Positions 19,498 to 29,776 of a DNA stretch of 64,000 nucleotides are shown in pieces; within the stretch, counting starts at the first letter, position 1; the number at the start of each line of letters is the position of its first letter. The stretch spans positions 2,728,001 through 2,792,000 of the forward strand of contig CP036201.1 in the NCBI GenBank assembly GCA_004299845.1, in the 5' to 3' direction. The notes under the pieces were generated by a model. The model saw only the letters and a program-made list of their open reading frames with translations. It was not told the DNA's origin and searched no databases. Source of the DNA: Verrucomicrobia bacterium S94. Its GTDB lineage: Bacteria > Verrucomicrobiota > Kiritimatiellia > Kiritimatiellales > Pontiellaceae. The translations under genes and the position numbers were made by a program.

Positions 19498-22400
19498 TCA
19501 GTTCCGTTCAACCTTAAAAAATCTCTGCGACCGGTCCATTTTTTCTGAAAAAGTCAAGGAGGCATCCACACCAGGATAATTGCTCACCGAAATCCATTCT
19601 GCTTCGGCGAGGTTTGTACAGCTGTAAAGGGTATAATTTTCAGCAATTGAGGTGGAATCCCACTGCAGAACTAAATTAGACCCGGAAATTCTCCCGGTGA
19701 GCCGATCTGATGGCGGGTTCTGGATTACGGCATTATTAAATACTGCTTCACATAACTGACCGTCATTATGTGAAGTCACAGCAAGCCCGGCGAAAACATC
19801 GGCAGTCATGGAAACCGTCTGTTCTGCAATGAGAGTCCAGCTGAATCCATCGGTCGAGTAATAACCGCTGAAACGGTCTCCCGAACGAATCAGCCGAACA
19901 GATTTGATACTGCCCGAATCGCCAACAGTGCCGACATAGCTGCTTGCAGCCCCCGCAGATATCCGCCACTGCATACTAACCCGCCCATCCGGACGGACTA
20001 TGACAGCAACATTTGCAGCATCCGCATCCTGCGTTTCCCGTATCATGACCCCGCCTTTCGACCATTCATTAACACTTTCAACTTCAGCTACGCGTACCCT
20101 GATATCACAATCCCCACTCCAGGACTGCGATGCAAAAAATCCTTCATCAGCCGTATTCCAGAGATCTGAACCACTCGCGGAAATAATCGTGGATCCGCCA
20201 ACCTGTGTAATTGCCCCTGCCGCCGCAACGTCTCCCAGATCCTGCATATCGGAAAAATGAACGGTCTGGTACGGAATATAGGTTCCTTTGAAAAAACCGG
20301 CCCCTACACAGGCCAGCCACAAGGTCGTTGGATCATGAATGCTGAATTCGACATCACGAATCCTCCAGTTAATAGAGACCGACCGATTATTCTTTGTCCA
20401 CGTCCGGCCCCGGTCCTCGCTCAGATACAAGCCGGGATTTTTTTGAAGGTTTCCGACGGTAACAACCACAAGATTGGAATCAAAAGGCGATACATCCACA
20501 CACTCAGTCAATGGACTGACAAATGTTTTTTCCCATGTGATGCCATAGTCATCACTATACCACAGCCCACCTGTGTTCGAATTCCGATATCCGGCGGTTA
20601 TCCAGATCCGCCCCGATTGATCAATTTTCACTTCATTCACACCGTCGACTTCCGGATCAATCGTTATTTCCGTCCAGGTCTGTCCACGATTCACCGAATG
20701 ATAAAGCCCTCCGTTGCTCGCTTCAGGAACATCGAAGGCTGCCCCTTCTACGGCAATGAACATCGACTGATATGTGGGATCCCGCGGATCCCATTCTATT
20801 TTGTTTACCCGTGGATTAGCGGGCAGACCGATATTCCGAGGGGCAAAGGTCCGGCCTCCATCGGATGAATAATAGAACCCACCTTCTTTGTCCCAGTCAG
20901 ATGCAGCCCTCCTCCTTATGCCGAAATAAAAATATTGCGGGTTGACGGGGTCTATGAGCAGAGATCGGGTCTCCATCTGGTAGGTTGCCGCCGTTGCGTC
21001 CCCCCATTTGCTGAACGTGGAACCCCCATCAGTGGAGCGCCAGATTTCATTGGCATGGGCCTGCCGGTAAGAAGTGACAAAAACGGTATCTGTGTCGTTA
21101 GGGTGAAGCGCAATAGCCGACACTGTATCCATGGTCGGCAGCTGTTTCATAGCCACCCGCCCGTTCATATCATCCAGGGTGGTTTTCCACAGACGATGTT
21201 CTCCGCTCCCAAGGTACAGCTCACCGGGACGCAAACGGGGGTCCTGTTTCATGGATTCACCGGGCAGATTGCTGTTTCCCCGCCCGACCAGATTACCTGC
21301 CGGGGTATAGAATTCATCAATCTGCTCAAAGGTTTCTGCGCGATTGGTACTGACCAGGGTACAATGACCGCTGATCAGCATCACATCACCACGCGAATTC
21401 ACATCGAACGAACGCATCGTCCGTTGTGGATAGCTACTGCCCCACTGCTGATTAAACGGTTCATGATTCCATACCATATTTTGGTTTACCGGATTACCGC
21501 GCGCCGACCAGAATTCAGCATCGTTAGCAAACGCCGGTCCATACCCGCGGGTCACCATCATCCATGTACCGCCCCCATCTGAGGTTTTCCATAAAGGCCC
21601 CATTCCAAACGAGGCCAGCAACCCCTGCGGATCACCAAGCCCGATATACACCGTATCCGGGGCACTTGGATCGACGCGCAGCAACTGCACCGGCTGCAGT
21701 GCGTCAACAGGCTTATCGGGATAAAGCGACTGAACGACTGCTTTATCGGTTTCAAACCATTTAGCCAGATAATTGTAATATCCATCACCAACAATCCAGC
21801 CCAGCCGGTTGATATCCAGATAAAGATTACCATTAATCTGCTGCCATGTTTCCCCGAGATCTATTGACCGGTAAACACCTCCCGAATTGGTCGTTGTTGA
21901 CCCGGAAGGGAAATACCGCACCTGATCAATAACATAGACTACTGTTGAACCGTTGCCGTCATCATACAGATCGAGACTGATAACAGTATTGTTCGGCAGC
22001 TTTCCTGAACCAATGTTTATCCACGAATCTCCACCGTTATCCGAACGGTACAATCCATAGTTTGATGCCGCAAAAATCTGTTGCGAATTATTTGGATTGA
22101 CTTGTATCCGGCAAAACTGCGCTGCCGGATCTATCCCATTACTGACTTCTGCCCAGTGGGTTCCGCCATCCACCGTTTTCCATATCTTTCCGGAAATCTC
22201 ACTGCTATCCCCTTGGGGATTTGCAGCCGTTGCTTCCTTCATCGAAGAGCTCCACAATTGTCCATGTCGATGGTTCCCTGCCCCGACATACCACACATTG
22301 TGATCGCCGGGGTCAATCGTTACCGCAGAAACCTTTGATTTCCAGCTACTCCGGTCGGTTCCATCGGAATCCAACTCATACCACGGACAATTCAACACTA

Positions 22401-22800
22401 TCGCCCAGCTCTGCCCCCGGTCCGTGGTTACTCTTAAATGCGAGCCTCCCAATGCAAGCCCCACATCGGTGTTGGAATGTGAGTACCAGACTTCGCGCTG
22501 ACGTCCGAATCCGCTATCCCCGTCATAATTCCGAGCATCAAACCAGGAGTGCCCATTGTTATCTGTCTGATAATTTCCCCCCATATCCGGACTGAGGAAT
22601 GCCGTATCCGGAAGCACCGGATGATACCGGACAAGGTCGCACATACCCGAATTACCCGGCCCTTCCTGGGTCCATATAATGCGATCCGCCGATGCAATAC
22701 GATGTGTTTGCATCTGACTGAAAAATGCCTGCTGTGCAACCCCTGCACAAACAATACTCCCCGAAAAAAAAATTAAGCTGGCCCCGGTTTTTATATTCAT
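19498..22800 (-). CDS. Large secreted BNR-repeat beta-propeller protein (GH74/sortilin-like)
   Basis: About 1100 residues. The ATG at 22800 is preferred because it begins the signal peptide (MNIKTGASLIFFSGSIVCAG). Residues about 35-790 are a double propeller rich in Asp-box/BNR motifs of the S-x-D-x-G-x-T-W type (TTDRGQSW, KTVDGGTHW, RSDNGGDSW, RSIDLGETW, KTSDGGGTW and more), the layout of GH74 xyloglucanases and VPS10 propellers. Residues about 800-1000 (SQSWSGDCDIRVRVAEVESV through GLAVTSHNDG) resemble a concanavalin-like DUF1349 domain. The last 65 residues (LVLQWDSTSIAENYTLYSCTNL) are a short beta domain common at the ends of verrucomicrobial secreted proteins. A carbohydrate role is likely; the specific enzyme is not. 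Confidence 0.8.
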   Translation of the reverse strand: MNIKTGASLIFFSGSIVCAGVAQQAFFSQMQTHRIASADRIIWTQEGPGNSGMCDLVRYHPVLPDTAFLSPDMGGNYQTDNNGHSWFDARNYDGDSGFGRQREVWYSHSNTDVGLALGGSHLRVTTDRGQSWAIVLNCPWYELDSDGTDRSSWKSKVSAVTIDPGDHNVWYVGAGNHRHGQLWSSSMKEATAANPQGDSSEISGKIWKTVDGGTHWAEVSNGIDPAAQFCRIQVNPNNSQQIFAASNYGLYRSDNGGDSWINIGSGKLPNNTVISLDLYDDGNGSTVVYVIDQVRYFPSGSTTTNSGGVYRSIDLGETWQQINGNLYLDINRLGWIVGDGYYNYLAKWFETDKAVVQSLYPDKPVDALQPVQLLRVDPSAPDTVYIGLGDPQGLLASFGMGPLWKTSDGGGTWMMVTRGYGPAFANDAEFWSARGNPVNQNMVWNHEPFNQQWGSSYPQRTMRSFDVNSRGDVMLISGHCTLVSTNRAETFEQIDEFYTPAGNLVGRGNSNLPGESMKQDPRLRPGELYLGSGEHRLWKTTLDDMNGRVAMKQLPTMDTVSAIALHPNDTDTVFVTSYRQAHANEIWRSTDGGSTFSKWGDATAATYQMETRSLLIDPVNPQYFYFGIRRRAASDWDKEGGFYYSSDGGRTFAPRNIGLPANPRVNKIEWDPRDPTYQSMFIAVEGAAFDVPEASNGGLYHSVNRGQTWTEITIDPEVDGVNEVKIDQSGRIWITAGYRNSNTGGLWYSDDYGITWEKTFVSPLTECVDVSPFDSNLVVVTVGNLQKNPGLYLSEDRGRTWTKNNRSVSINWRIRDVEFSIHDPTTLWLACVGAGFFKGTYIPYQTVHFSDMQDLGDVAAAGAITQVGGSTIISASGSDLWNTADEGFFASQSWSGDCDIRVRVAEVESVNEWSKGGVMIRETQDADAANVAVIVRPDGRVSMQWRISAGAASSYVGTVGDSGSIKSVRLIRSGDRFSGYYSTDGFSWTLIAEQTVSMTADVFAGLAVTSHNDGQLCEAVFNNAVIQNPPSDRLTGRISGSNLVLQWDSTSIAENYTLYSCTNLAEAEWISVSNYPGVDASLTFSEKMDRSQRFFKVERN

Positions 22801-22825
22801 TTTCTGTTCCACATACGGAAAGTGC

Positions 22826-22858
22826 TAAAAAGAACCCCGCCGAAAACCGCCGGGGTCC
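22826..22858 (-). terminator. Rho-independent terminator after the 1-kb secreted protein gene
   Basis: On the minus strand the stem GACCCCGGCGG, loop TTTT and CGGCGGGGTTC is followed by TTTTTAGC. It lies about 40 bp after the stop at 22898 and just before the BNR gene start region. Confidence 0.75.
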
Positions 22859-22897
22859 TGCCTTTTCACACAAGTTGAAAAAGCATTCTGTTGATAT

Positions 22898-25800
22898 TTA
22901 CAGATCAAGTTTAATGAATGTTTTCGGTTCAGTAGTCGGAACAAAGTTCGTAACCGCCTGCCACTGGTAATCAACATTCTCCACACCCATCACGGTGTGA
23001 TTATTCGTCGTCCATGTGCCGTTCACCAGATCATCTGTGGTGACCAGTTCATAAGCAAGATCATTGGCCGGATCGCGCGATTTCACATAAGTATAGATAA
23101 AACCCTCCATACCCAAGTGAGATGTACCTGCCGTATTCAATACGGGCAGAGCTCCCCGATCCGCTGCATCGTTCGGATCCCCCCCGTAGGCGAATTCTTT
23201 TTTATTGATTACACCATCCCCGTCCGGATCGGCGTTCTCTGCAGCATCTGCACCGGAAAGACCGTTATCGTCTGCCCAGAACTCGTACGGAAGCGTATTA
23301 CCCGTAACATTCACCTCGAATTTACTCAGACACATATATGACGCTTTATCTGCAAACCATCCAATGGCATTGATATCTGTTAATATCGAATTATCGGCCA
23401 GTGTACTGCCTGCAGTCATCAGTACATCCACCTGAGGATGGAGTTCATTCCAAGTTTCAGCCATAACATCGGATACTCTGATATCTTTCGCACCGCTACC
23501 TCCTTCCCCGAACCTGACACCGGTGTCACTGACATACCATTGCGAACCATTGCGTATGGCAGGATAGAGATATCCGCCGTTACCATCAGAATAGGATACA
23601 AGCCCCAGATAAATAGTCAGCAGCTGACTGGTTGCATCAATTCCCGACGGGATCGCATCCTCCCAGTCCATATCATCAATTTTGATGTACGCCAGTTGTC
23701 GCGGTGCAGAATCATTCCAGCCTCCCGAGAGATAATACCGCTGCCCCACTGATCCGGCATTCTCAATGAAATACCGGGAGGCAATGCCGTTTGTTCCCGG
23801 CATCTGAGTGAGTCCGTAAAGAGTATAACCATTATAGGTTACCCCTCCGCTGACTTCTCCATGCGCAATCATCGGAGTCAATTCCCGACGATCCAGATAG
23901 GTAATATCCGCACCGGCATTCGTTACCGCACCAACCTGACTCAAATAAAACGTAGACGAAGTGGAATCGATCAGGTCATTGCGGGAACCATCCATATCCA
24001 CAATCTCAACCAGGGATTGCGGCACTGCACTGGTGGGCATGGAATCCATGAAAAGCGGGTCAACATCCGCATCGAACAGCGCACGTACAATATAGGTATT
24101 AGTGACACCATTCCAGCGCGGAGAATCTTCCAGACTGACCGTTCCAAGAGGAACTTTTGACACATTTTCCGCCACTGTATACTCTTCTCCTCCTGTCATC
24201 ATGAAGATGTCATACCCGGAGGAATCCAGTACATCATCCCAGGAAAGAATAATCGAACGGTCCGCTGAAACAACACTTGTAATAACCGGGCCTGCCGGAA
24301 CCGGGAGGTTGTTCGTCGTATGTATCAGATTGACACTGTCAAAGACCGTATGCACTGGACCGTTTGTAGTCGAACGCTCGTCCAGAGCCTGAGGATGTAT
24401 GCCCATGGTAAAATAGCTGTATTCAGCAGTATACAAATCCGCTTTCAAATCGGTTGAATAGGGAATCCGGATCTGGGAGTGATTGATGGATGATGCACCA
24501 CTGACCAGATTAGACAGGCTTGCGTATGCCTGATAGACGTTTTCATCACGTGTTTTGCGTAGTTTGAATGAAATACGGATCGGATCCGTTGTTCTGCTTC
24601 CTCCATTTTTCGGGTCCCAGCCCAGATCATCTGCATCCAGTTTCGCTAAACGATTATTGTCGTTATCCAGCAACGGACTGTCAAATACGATAATAAGTTC
24701 GCCACCACCACGAGCAGTTAAATTAAACAGCGCCTGTGCAGCATGTCCCCATATGTGGTGCTTCTCCGTTGTAGAGGCTGTCAGTCCGAAAGTCATAATG
24801 GATTGATTTGAGAATTCGCTATCGCCGGGAGCGGGGCTTCCGGCTGTTATCATAACATCCAGATAACCTTCCAGAGCATCATCTTCGTTATTGCGGATCA
24901 GTCGGTCAAAATAGACCGCATTGCCGTTGTCGGTATCATAATTACTGTACGACGAAGCCGAGTCGGCCACATCAGAAACTGTAATAACATTAAAAGCGTT
25001 TGATCCACTGCCGGTCAGCGACTCCCAACCCTGCTGCCCTGCCAGATCACCATCGGTATACCCTTCAGCGGCTGTAAAACCGATATCGGCAACAGTTTCG
25101 CCTGCATAAATTTTGAGCGGTGACACCTCATCCGAATTTGCGGAGTTCCCATTGTAGTATACCGCCTGAACAGCATAATAGTAGGTCGTGCCAGCAACCG
25201 CTGTTGAATCCGTGTAAGAATCTTCGGCTACACGCGCAATGGGGGCTCCAAAAGATCCACTGGTTTCAGAGCGGAACACATCATACTCGGCTGCTCCGGG
25301 CATATGATCCCAGCTGAGCTCAACACTGCTTCCCGGCCAGATGGCAGTCAATCCGGTCGGGGCTTTGAAAGGGGCTGTTTTCTCGATTTTGATTCGGTCA
25401 ATCATCACCTCACAGTCATTGGCAACAGGCTCCATACAGCTGAGATGGAAATACAGATCGGAGGCATTCCATATATCCACATTACTCACAACTTCATAGG
25501 CTGACTCATTCACATTCGAAGCCGCATTAATGAAAGTCATCTCCAACCGGAATTCATTGGTTACATCCGATTTTGTAATTTCATAAATCATCTGCAGGTT
25601 ATCGGTATCCGGATCCGCAACGGGACCTACATTGGGTTTCGGATCAGCCCCCAGATCATCTACGCAGTCTGCCCAGACAGACGGTTCTCCCGACATCCAC
25701 CAATTTTCAAAGTCCGGGAAATACGTCACCCGGCCGTTTTCCCAGCCGTTATACGCTATCCACGATATGAGAGAACTGCCCTCCCCGACCGCATTCGTAT

Positions 25801-26128
25801 TCTGCAGTCCGCAGCTCCACAGAGTGTAGTTTGGGGTTTCCCCCCCTCGCATACTGTACCGATGGTCAATCGTGATTTTCACCGTATCACCGGGAATCAG
25901 AGAAACCGCATTTAAACCGCTCAACAGCAGTGAACTGTTATCAGCCGACATGGTCATCTCACTATTGGCATCGACAACAAAAGCATCGTTGACAGACGCA
26001 ACCCAATCGCCCTGTCCGTAAATATCTCCTGCGGGATATGCACTGAAATCGTCTTCAATAATCACCTGTGCATGAACGGCAATCGCCGCAAATAATCCGG
26101 CAGACAGTAGCCCAGTCTTTATCTTCAT
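22898..26128 (-). CDS. Large secreted multidomain protein with fibronectin type III-like domains
   Basis: About 1076 residues. The start is set at MKIKTGLLSAGLFAAIAVHA because a GGAG ribosome site lies just before it and it is a textbook signal peptide; an upstream in-frame start would add 40 polar residues. An N-terminal beta-sandwich (VIIEDDFSAYPAGDIYGQGDW) is followed by a fibronectin III-like unit (APTGLTAIWPGSSVELSWDHMP), a second jelly-roll-like domain and a second fibronectin III unit (PAGPVITSVVSADRSIILSW). Near the end DPDGDGVINKKEFAYGGDPND is the calcium-binding thrombospondin type 3-like motif typical of PVC surface proteins. No catalytic residues were recognised. It may bind or scaffold polysaccharide at the surface. 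Confidence 0.82.
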   Translation of the reverse strand: MKIKTGLLSAGLFAAIAVHAQVIIEDDFSAYPAGDIYGQGDWVASVNDAFVVDANSEMTMSADNSSLLLSGLNAVSLIPGDTVKITIDHRYSMRGGETPNYTLWSCGLQNTNAVGEGSSLISWIAYNGWENGRVTYFPDFENWWMSGEPSVWADCVDDLGADPKPNVGPVADPDTDNLQMIYEITKSDVTNEFRLEMTFINAASNVNESAYEVVSNVDIWNASDLYFHLSCMEPVANDCEVMIDRIKIEKTAPFKAPTGLTAIWPGSSVELSWDHMPGAAEYDVFRSETSGSFGAPIARVAEDSYTDSTAVAGTTYYYAVQAVYYNGNSANSDEVSPLKIYAGETVADIGFTAAEGYTDGDLAGQQGWESLTGSGSNAFNVITVSDVADSASSYSNYDTDNGNAVYFDRLIRNNEDDALEGYLDVMITAGSPAPGDSEFSNQSIMTFGLTASTTEKHHIWGHAAQALFNLTARGGGELIIVFDSPLLDNDNNRLAKLDADDLGWDPKNGGSRTTDPIRISFKLRKTRDENVYQAYASLSNLVSGASSINHSQIRIPYSTDLKADLYTAEYSYFTMGIHPQALDERSTTNGPVHTVFDSVNLIHTTNNLPVPAGPVITSVVSADRSIILSWDDVLDSSGYDIFMMTGGEEYTVAENVSKVPLGTVSLEDSPRWNGVTNTYIVRALFDADVDPLFMDSMPTSAVPQSLVEIVDMDGSRNDLIDSTSSTFYLSQVGAVTNAGADITYLDRRELTPMIAHGEVSGGVTYNGYTLYGLTQMPGTNGIASRYFIENAGSVGQRYYLSGGWNDSAPRQLAYIKIDDMDWEDAIPSGIDATSQLLTIYLGLVSYSDGNGGYLYPAIRNGSQWYVSDTGVRFGEGGSGAKDIRVSDVMAETWNELHPQVDVLMTAGSTLADNSILTDINAIGWFADKASYMCLSKFEVNVTGNTLPYEFWADDNGLSGADAAENADPDGDGVINKKEFAYGGDPNDAADRGALPVLNTAGTSHLGMEGFIYTYVKSRDPANDLAYELVTTDDLVNGTWTTNNHTVMGVENVDYQWQAVTNFVPTTEPKTFIKLDL

Positions 26129-26806
26129 CTCATCGTTCTCCTTATTTGTTCTGCTGACGGGCAGATAATACCCGATATAAAGCCTATGCTTTACTGATTC
26201 CGGAAGGGGTTTCCCTGAGGATATCATCCAAGAATGTTCAGCCTCCACATATAGGAAATAAACAGAATACAGAATTACGTCTACTGTTATAAAACAGAGA
26301 AAAAAGTCTCACTTATGACACTGTCCGGACGAAAACGCGCTCCTTAACAGGGTCCCCTCCCGGCATCTGATTTTCTCCGGCAGAATGTTTGTTTTTTCTT
26401 TTCGGATGTTCGGCGATTGATGCCCCGGCTCGCAGGCTGCATTTCTCCAGCAGATTTTTGTATTTTAAAATCAAGGCCTCCCCGTAATTTTGAGATACTC
26501 CGACTCGAAGTCTAGAGAGAACAATCAGCCTGCATGGCTTCAGCGAAAATGGAAACCAGGTCATATATTTCCGGCCACGAGAGCACCTGGAACATTACGC
26601 AAAAGCGCAAGTGGACCGGCTTCCGGCAGCGTATATTCCCGCCGGATGGCGTCTCTGCTTCCGAGGGTTTCTTTCATCTGAAAACCGGTTGCCTGCTTTC
26701 AGGAAATCAGCCATTTCCAAAAGATTTATTTAATCCGATTCAGCTAAGAAGCGATACCGAATTGCATGATATGATCAATTGCAGTATAGGTGAAGCTTAG
26801 GTCTGC
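26129..26806. other. Gene-free divergent spacer
   Basis: About 680 bp between the divergent secreted-protein and histidine-kinase genes. Short open frames exist on both strands (for example around 26313-26564 and 26534-26800) but their composition is unlike neighbouring proteins and none has a convincing ribosome site. No hairpin or repeat was recognised. The promoters of both flanking genes should lie here. Confidence 0.5.
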
Positions 26807-28861
26807 ATGAGAAAACAATTAACCCAGTTCATGTTCTCCATACTGCTTCTCGGAAGAGCTGTCGCCGCGCTCACTCCGGAAGCGGCTGAAAATGTGCCTT
26901 TTTATCACATTCCATCCACAATAAAATACGCCGACAGGGAAATCGAACGACTCAATAAGAACATACAGACAAAACCCCGGCTTGAAGACAGCATTCAGTT
27001 CAAAGCATTCGGATTTCACAGCGACTATCTCCCGGTTCTCTCCGAAATTCCGGATCAGCCCAGATGGACTTTGGATCTCACCTTCGAAACATACACCGGG
27101 ATTGAGGAGCTTTTTCTGGTGCCAACCATGGAACGCAGAATCGGCCGAAACTACAATAAGAATGCTCCCTATGGTTTTCCAAGCCACTTCCGGGTTTCCC
27201 AGGTCTTTCCGGACGGGCGGATACAGCCTGTTTATGAACACAACGGAAAACCGCACCTATCCCGCATGCCTTTATTCATCGCCTTTCCTGAGCCACGTTC
27301 CTCATCGGTCCGACTTGAGATTTTCAAAGGCGCAGTAGAAGAGAACCGGGAGTTTTTTGCGCTCGAGGAGATCTATGCCACTTCATTTTCCTACATTCGT
27401 CGCGCTCAATCCGTTAAAGTCAGCTCCGCCATTGAATCTCCGCCGTTCTGGGGGTTGAATTATCTCTTTGACCAGCAAACCAACCTCGGCCAGCCACTGG
27501 GGCCTAAAAACCCGTCATTGTCCCCGAAACAGCAGAAAGATTTCTCCGCAAATTTCGGGCATACGCCTCCCGGCTGCGCTGAAATTGAAATCGATTTCGG
27601 AGAAAACCGGCCTTTCGGCTGGCTCATATTGTATCCCGCCCTCTGGCCCGAAGGCATCCTGATTCCAGGTTACGGATTCCCCGGGAAAATATCCGGCACA
27701 ATAATTCCGGAAAACCAAGACGGATTGCGGGGATCCTCCTCTGAAATCGAAAACTGGACGGGAGGTTCCCCGGGCAACAATCCGGTACGCCTCCATGGAA
27801 AAGGCCATATCGGACGCTGGCTTAAGCTTAAACTCAGCGATTTCCCTCAGCATAACGGCGATTATATTTTTGCAATGGGAGAAATCAGAATGTACGGAAA
27901 CGGCAGACTCTATCCCGTTTCCGGCATCCGACTTGAAGGATTCCCGAAAACAGAATTCGCAGATCATATGTTCGACGGTTATGTCGGAGGCCAGCCGGTT
28001 CTGTTTTTTAAAGACTGGTTTTTTAAAACCATAAACGGAAACACAGCAAGATATGAGAAACAGAAATGGGAGTATACCAGACAGGCACTTGAACAACGCC
28101 TGGACACACTGCTTCGATCCACCGCTATGTCAATCGCGGTTACCACAGTTATATCGCTTGGGATAAGCATAACCGTTATCCGGAAAAACCGTCGAAAAAA
28201 AATCATTGAACTGCGCCGGCAGATCAGTTCCGACCTTCATGATGATGTCGGCGCTCTGCTCGGGTGCAGTATGCTTGCAGCCCGCCACCTGGAAGAGACC
28301 CTTTCAAACGAAACGGATATCCTGAAAGTACGACGAATCATCGATTCAACCACAAAAGCCATTCAGGCCATGCGGGATATTGTCTGGGTAAGCAGCGACA
28401 ATCAGGACTCCGCCCGGCAGCTTGCAGAAAAATTAGAAGAAACGCTGGAAATTTATTCCGGGAAATATGAGGTGTCCTGTAAACATGATCACCTGCTGAA
28501 TCTGGCGGATTACCGCCTGCAGTTTTCCGAAAAACGGGATCTTCTCCTTTTCATCAAAGAAGCACTTCACAATATCGATAAACACGCCAATGCAACACGG
28601 ATCAACCTTCAGATAACCGTTAAACAGAACCGTTTGAAAATCATTATAACCGATGACGGGTGCGGCTTCGATTTCAGACAGGCACCCGGACAGACCACCG
28701 GACAGGGACTAATCAGCATGCGGGAACGTGCAAATCACATGCGTGGCATCTTCACCATAAAAACCTCACCGGGAAACGGCACCGAAATAACACTGGAACT
28801 CCCCGTGAAAAAGAAGCCGTCTCCACTAAAACCAAGGGAAACCACAAATGAATCCAATTGA
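26807..28861 (+). CDS. Membrane sensor histidine kinase, NarL/DegS type (HisKA_3)
   Basis: A 684-residue kinase. A signal peptide (residues 1-22) exports a large sensor region (about 23-430) with beta-rich segments such as FALEEIYATSFSYIRRAQ and GCAEIEIDFGENRPFGWLILYP, resembling a discoidin-like carbohydrate-binding fold. One membrane span follows (MSIAVTTVISLGISITVI, about 443-460). The HisKA_3 box ISSDLHDDVGALLGC carries the phospho-acceptor histidine at about 477. The HATPase_c domain has FIKEALHNIDKHANAT (N box), DDGCGFDF (G1) and GQGLISMRERA (G2). It overlaps the response-regulator gene by 14 bp. The divergent secreted proteins suggest it senses extracellular polysaccharide, an inference. 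Confidence 0.92.
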   Translation: MRKQLTQFMFSILLLGRAVAALTPEAAENVPFYHIPSTIKYADREIERLNKNIQTKPRLEDSIQFKAFGFHSDYLPVLSEIPDQPRWTLDLTFETYTGIEELFLVPTMERRIGRNYNKNAPYGFPSHFRVSQVFPDGRIQPVYEHNGKPHLSRMPLFIAFPEPRSSSVRLEIFKGAVEENREFFALEEIYATSFSYIRRAQSVKVSSAIESPPFWGLNYLFDQQTNLGQPLGPKNPSLSPKQQKDFSANFGHTPPGCAEIEIDFGENRPFGWLILYPALWPEGILIPGYGFPGKISGTIIPENQDGLRGSSSEIENWTGGSPGNNPVRLHGKGHIGRWLKLKLSDFPQHNGDYIFAMGEIRMYGNGRLYPVSGIRLEGFPKTEFADHMFDGYVGGQPVLFFKDWFFKTINGNTARYEKQKWEYTRQALEQRLDTLLRSTAMSIAVTTVISLGISITVIRKNRRKKIIELRRQISSDLHDDVGALLGCSMLAARHLEETLSNETDILKVRRIIDSTTKAIQAMRDIVWVSSDNQDSARQLAEKLEETLEIYSGKYEVSCKHDHLLNLADYRLQFSEKRDLLLFIKEALHNIDKHANATRINLQITVKQNRLKIIITDDGCGFDFRQAPGQTTGQGLISMRERANHMRGIFTIKTSPGNGTEITLELPVKKKPSPLKPRETTNESN

Positions 28862-29525
28862 AAACACCGCCTCCGATGAACCTATTAAAATATGGATTGT
28901 AGAAGACCTCGATGACTATCGGGAGGACCTGGTCAGTTACTTTGAAACCACCCCGGAAATTGACTGCCGGGAAAACTTCCGCACTTTTGAAGCCGCAGAA
29001 AAAGCAGCCGAATGTTGTAGATACAGCCATTGGCCGGACGTAATTCTCATGGATATCCAGTTGCCGGGAAAAAACGGCATAGACGCCATTCCCGAACTTC
29101 AGCGACTGATTCCCGGAGTCGATATTATTATCCTGACTTCGTTCGGGGACAAACGCAGAATCTTCGATGCCATCTGTGCAGGTGCCTCCGGATATCTCCT
29201 TAAAACCGATGGACTTGCCGACATCGTAAAAGGCATTCAGGAAGTCCATGCCGGCGGTTCGCCTCTCAACAGCAATGTTGCGGCCATCGTCCTCACTATG
29301 TTTTCCCACTTTAAAAAACCGGAACCGGATACGGAACTCAAAGAAATTGAACTTGAGATTCTTAAACAGCTTGCAGATGGCTCGTATACCAAGGAAATTG
29401 CCGCCGCCCTGGATATGAAAACGCACCAGATCAATTACCACGTTCGGAATATTTACCGGAAACTGCACACCAATTCATTGAGCGGTGCTGTTGCACGGGC
29501 TCTGCGCCGGGGGCTCATCAGTTAA
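28848..29525 (+). CDS. NarL/FixJ family response regulator
   Basis: A 225-residue two-domain regulator. Residues about 12-135 are a receiver domain: acidic pair in WIVEDLDDYRED, phospho-acceptor aspartate in VILMDIQLPGKNGID, the switch threonine in IIILTSFGDKR and lysine in YLLKTDG. Residues about 160-225 are a LuxR-type helix-turn-helix (LADGSYTKEIAAALDMKTHQ then NYHVRNIYRKLHTNSLSGAV). The recognition-helix region has HQINYHVRNIYRKL where most relatives have TVKNHVSNI, a mild divergence. Partner of the overlapping histidine kinase. Targets unknown; the adjacent large secreted proteins are candidates. Confidence 0.93.
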   Translation: MNPIENTASDEPIKIWIVEDLDDYREDLVSYFETTPEIDCRENFRTFEAAEKAAECCRYSHWPDVILMDIQLPGKNGIDAIPELQRLIPGVDIIILTSFGDKRRIFDAICAGASGYLLKTDGLADIVKGIQEVHAGGSPLNSNVAAIVLTMFSHFKKPEPDTELKEIELEILKQLADGSYTKEIAAALDMKTHQINYHVRNIYRKLHTNSLSGAVARALRRGLIS

Positions 29526-29776
29526 TTCGCCTTCTGCCAGATGCGGACATAATCCACCCGCTTCAGCCAGCAATCGATTCCGCTGTCCTCCTTCCCCTTC
29601 AGAAAAGTCGGCCCATACATGCGGAACGCCGCTTTATCGTTCTCCCACACGAAATCATCCGCGCGTTCCGGAACATACCGGCAGAACGTGGCCGGAGCAA
29701 AGGTTGAAGCACAAGCCACAGACGAGAAGCTCATCATAAACAAAGCCACCAACGATAAAAGAGTTCGTTTTTTCAT
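29522..29776 (-). pseudogene. Truncated DUF4861 gene fused to a foreign C-terminal tail
   Basis: The first 85 codons encode a new signal peptide (KKRTLLSLVALFMMSFSSVA) and then CRYVPERADDFVWENDKAAF through GIDCWLKRVDY, nearly identical at DNA level (about 130 bp) to the intact DUF4861 gene at 16850-16990. After GTGGATTAT the frame switches to VRIWQKAN and stops. DYVR-[VI]-[WY]-Q is the usual end of GH16-type laminarinases, so this looks like a deletion joining the head of one gene to the tail of another at a shared GTGGATTAT. The promoter flank is also duplicated. It converges on the response regulator with a 4-bp overlap. Unlikely to make a folded enzyme. Confidence 0.8.

Noticed and set aside
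26313-26800. Frames on both strands in the kinase upstream spacer
   Set aside because: Arginine-, proline- and serine-heavy composition unlike neighbouring genes, no start context, and they overlap one another.
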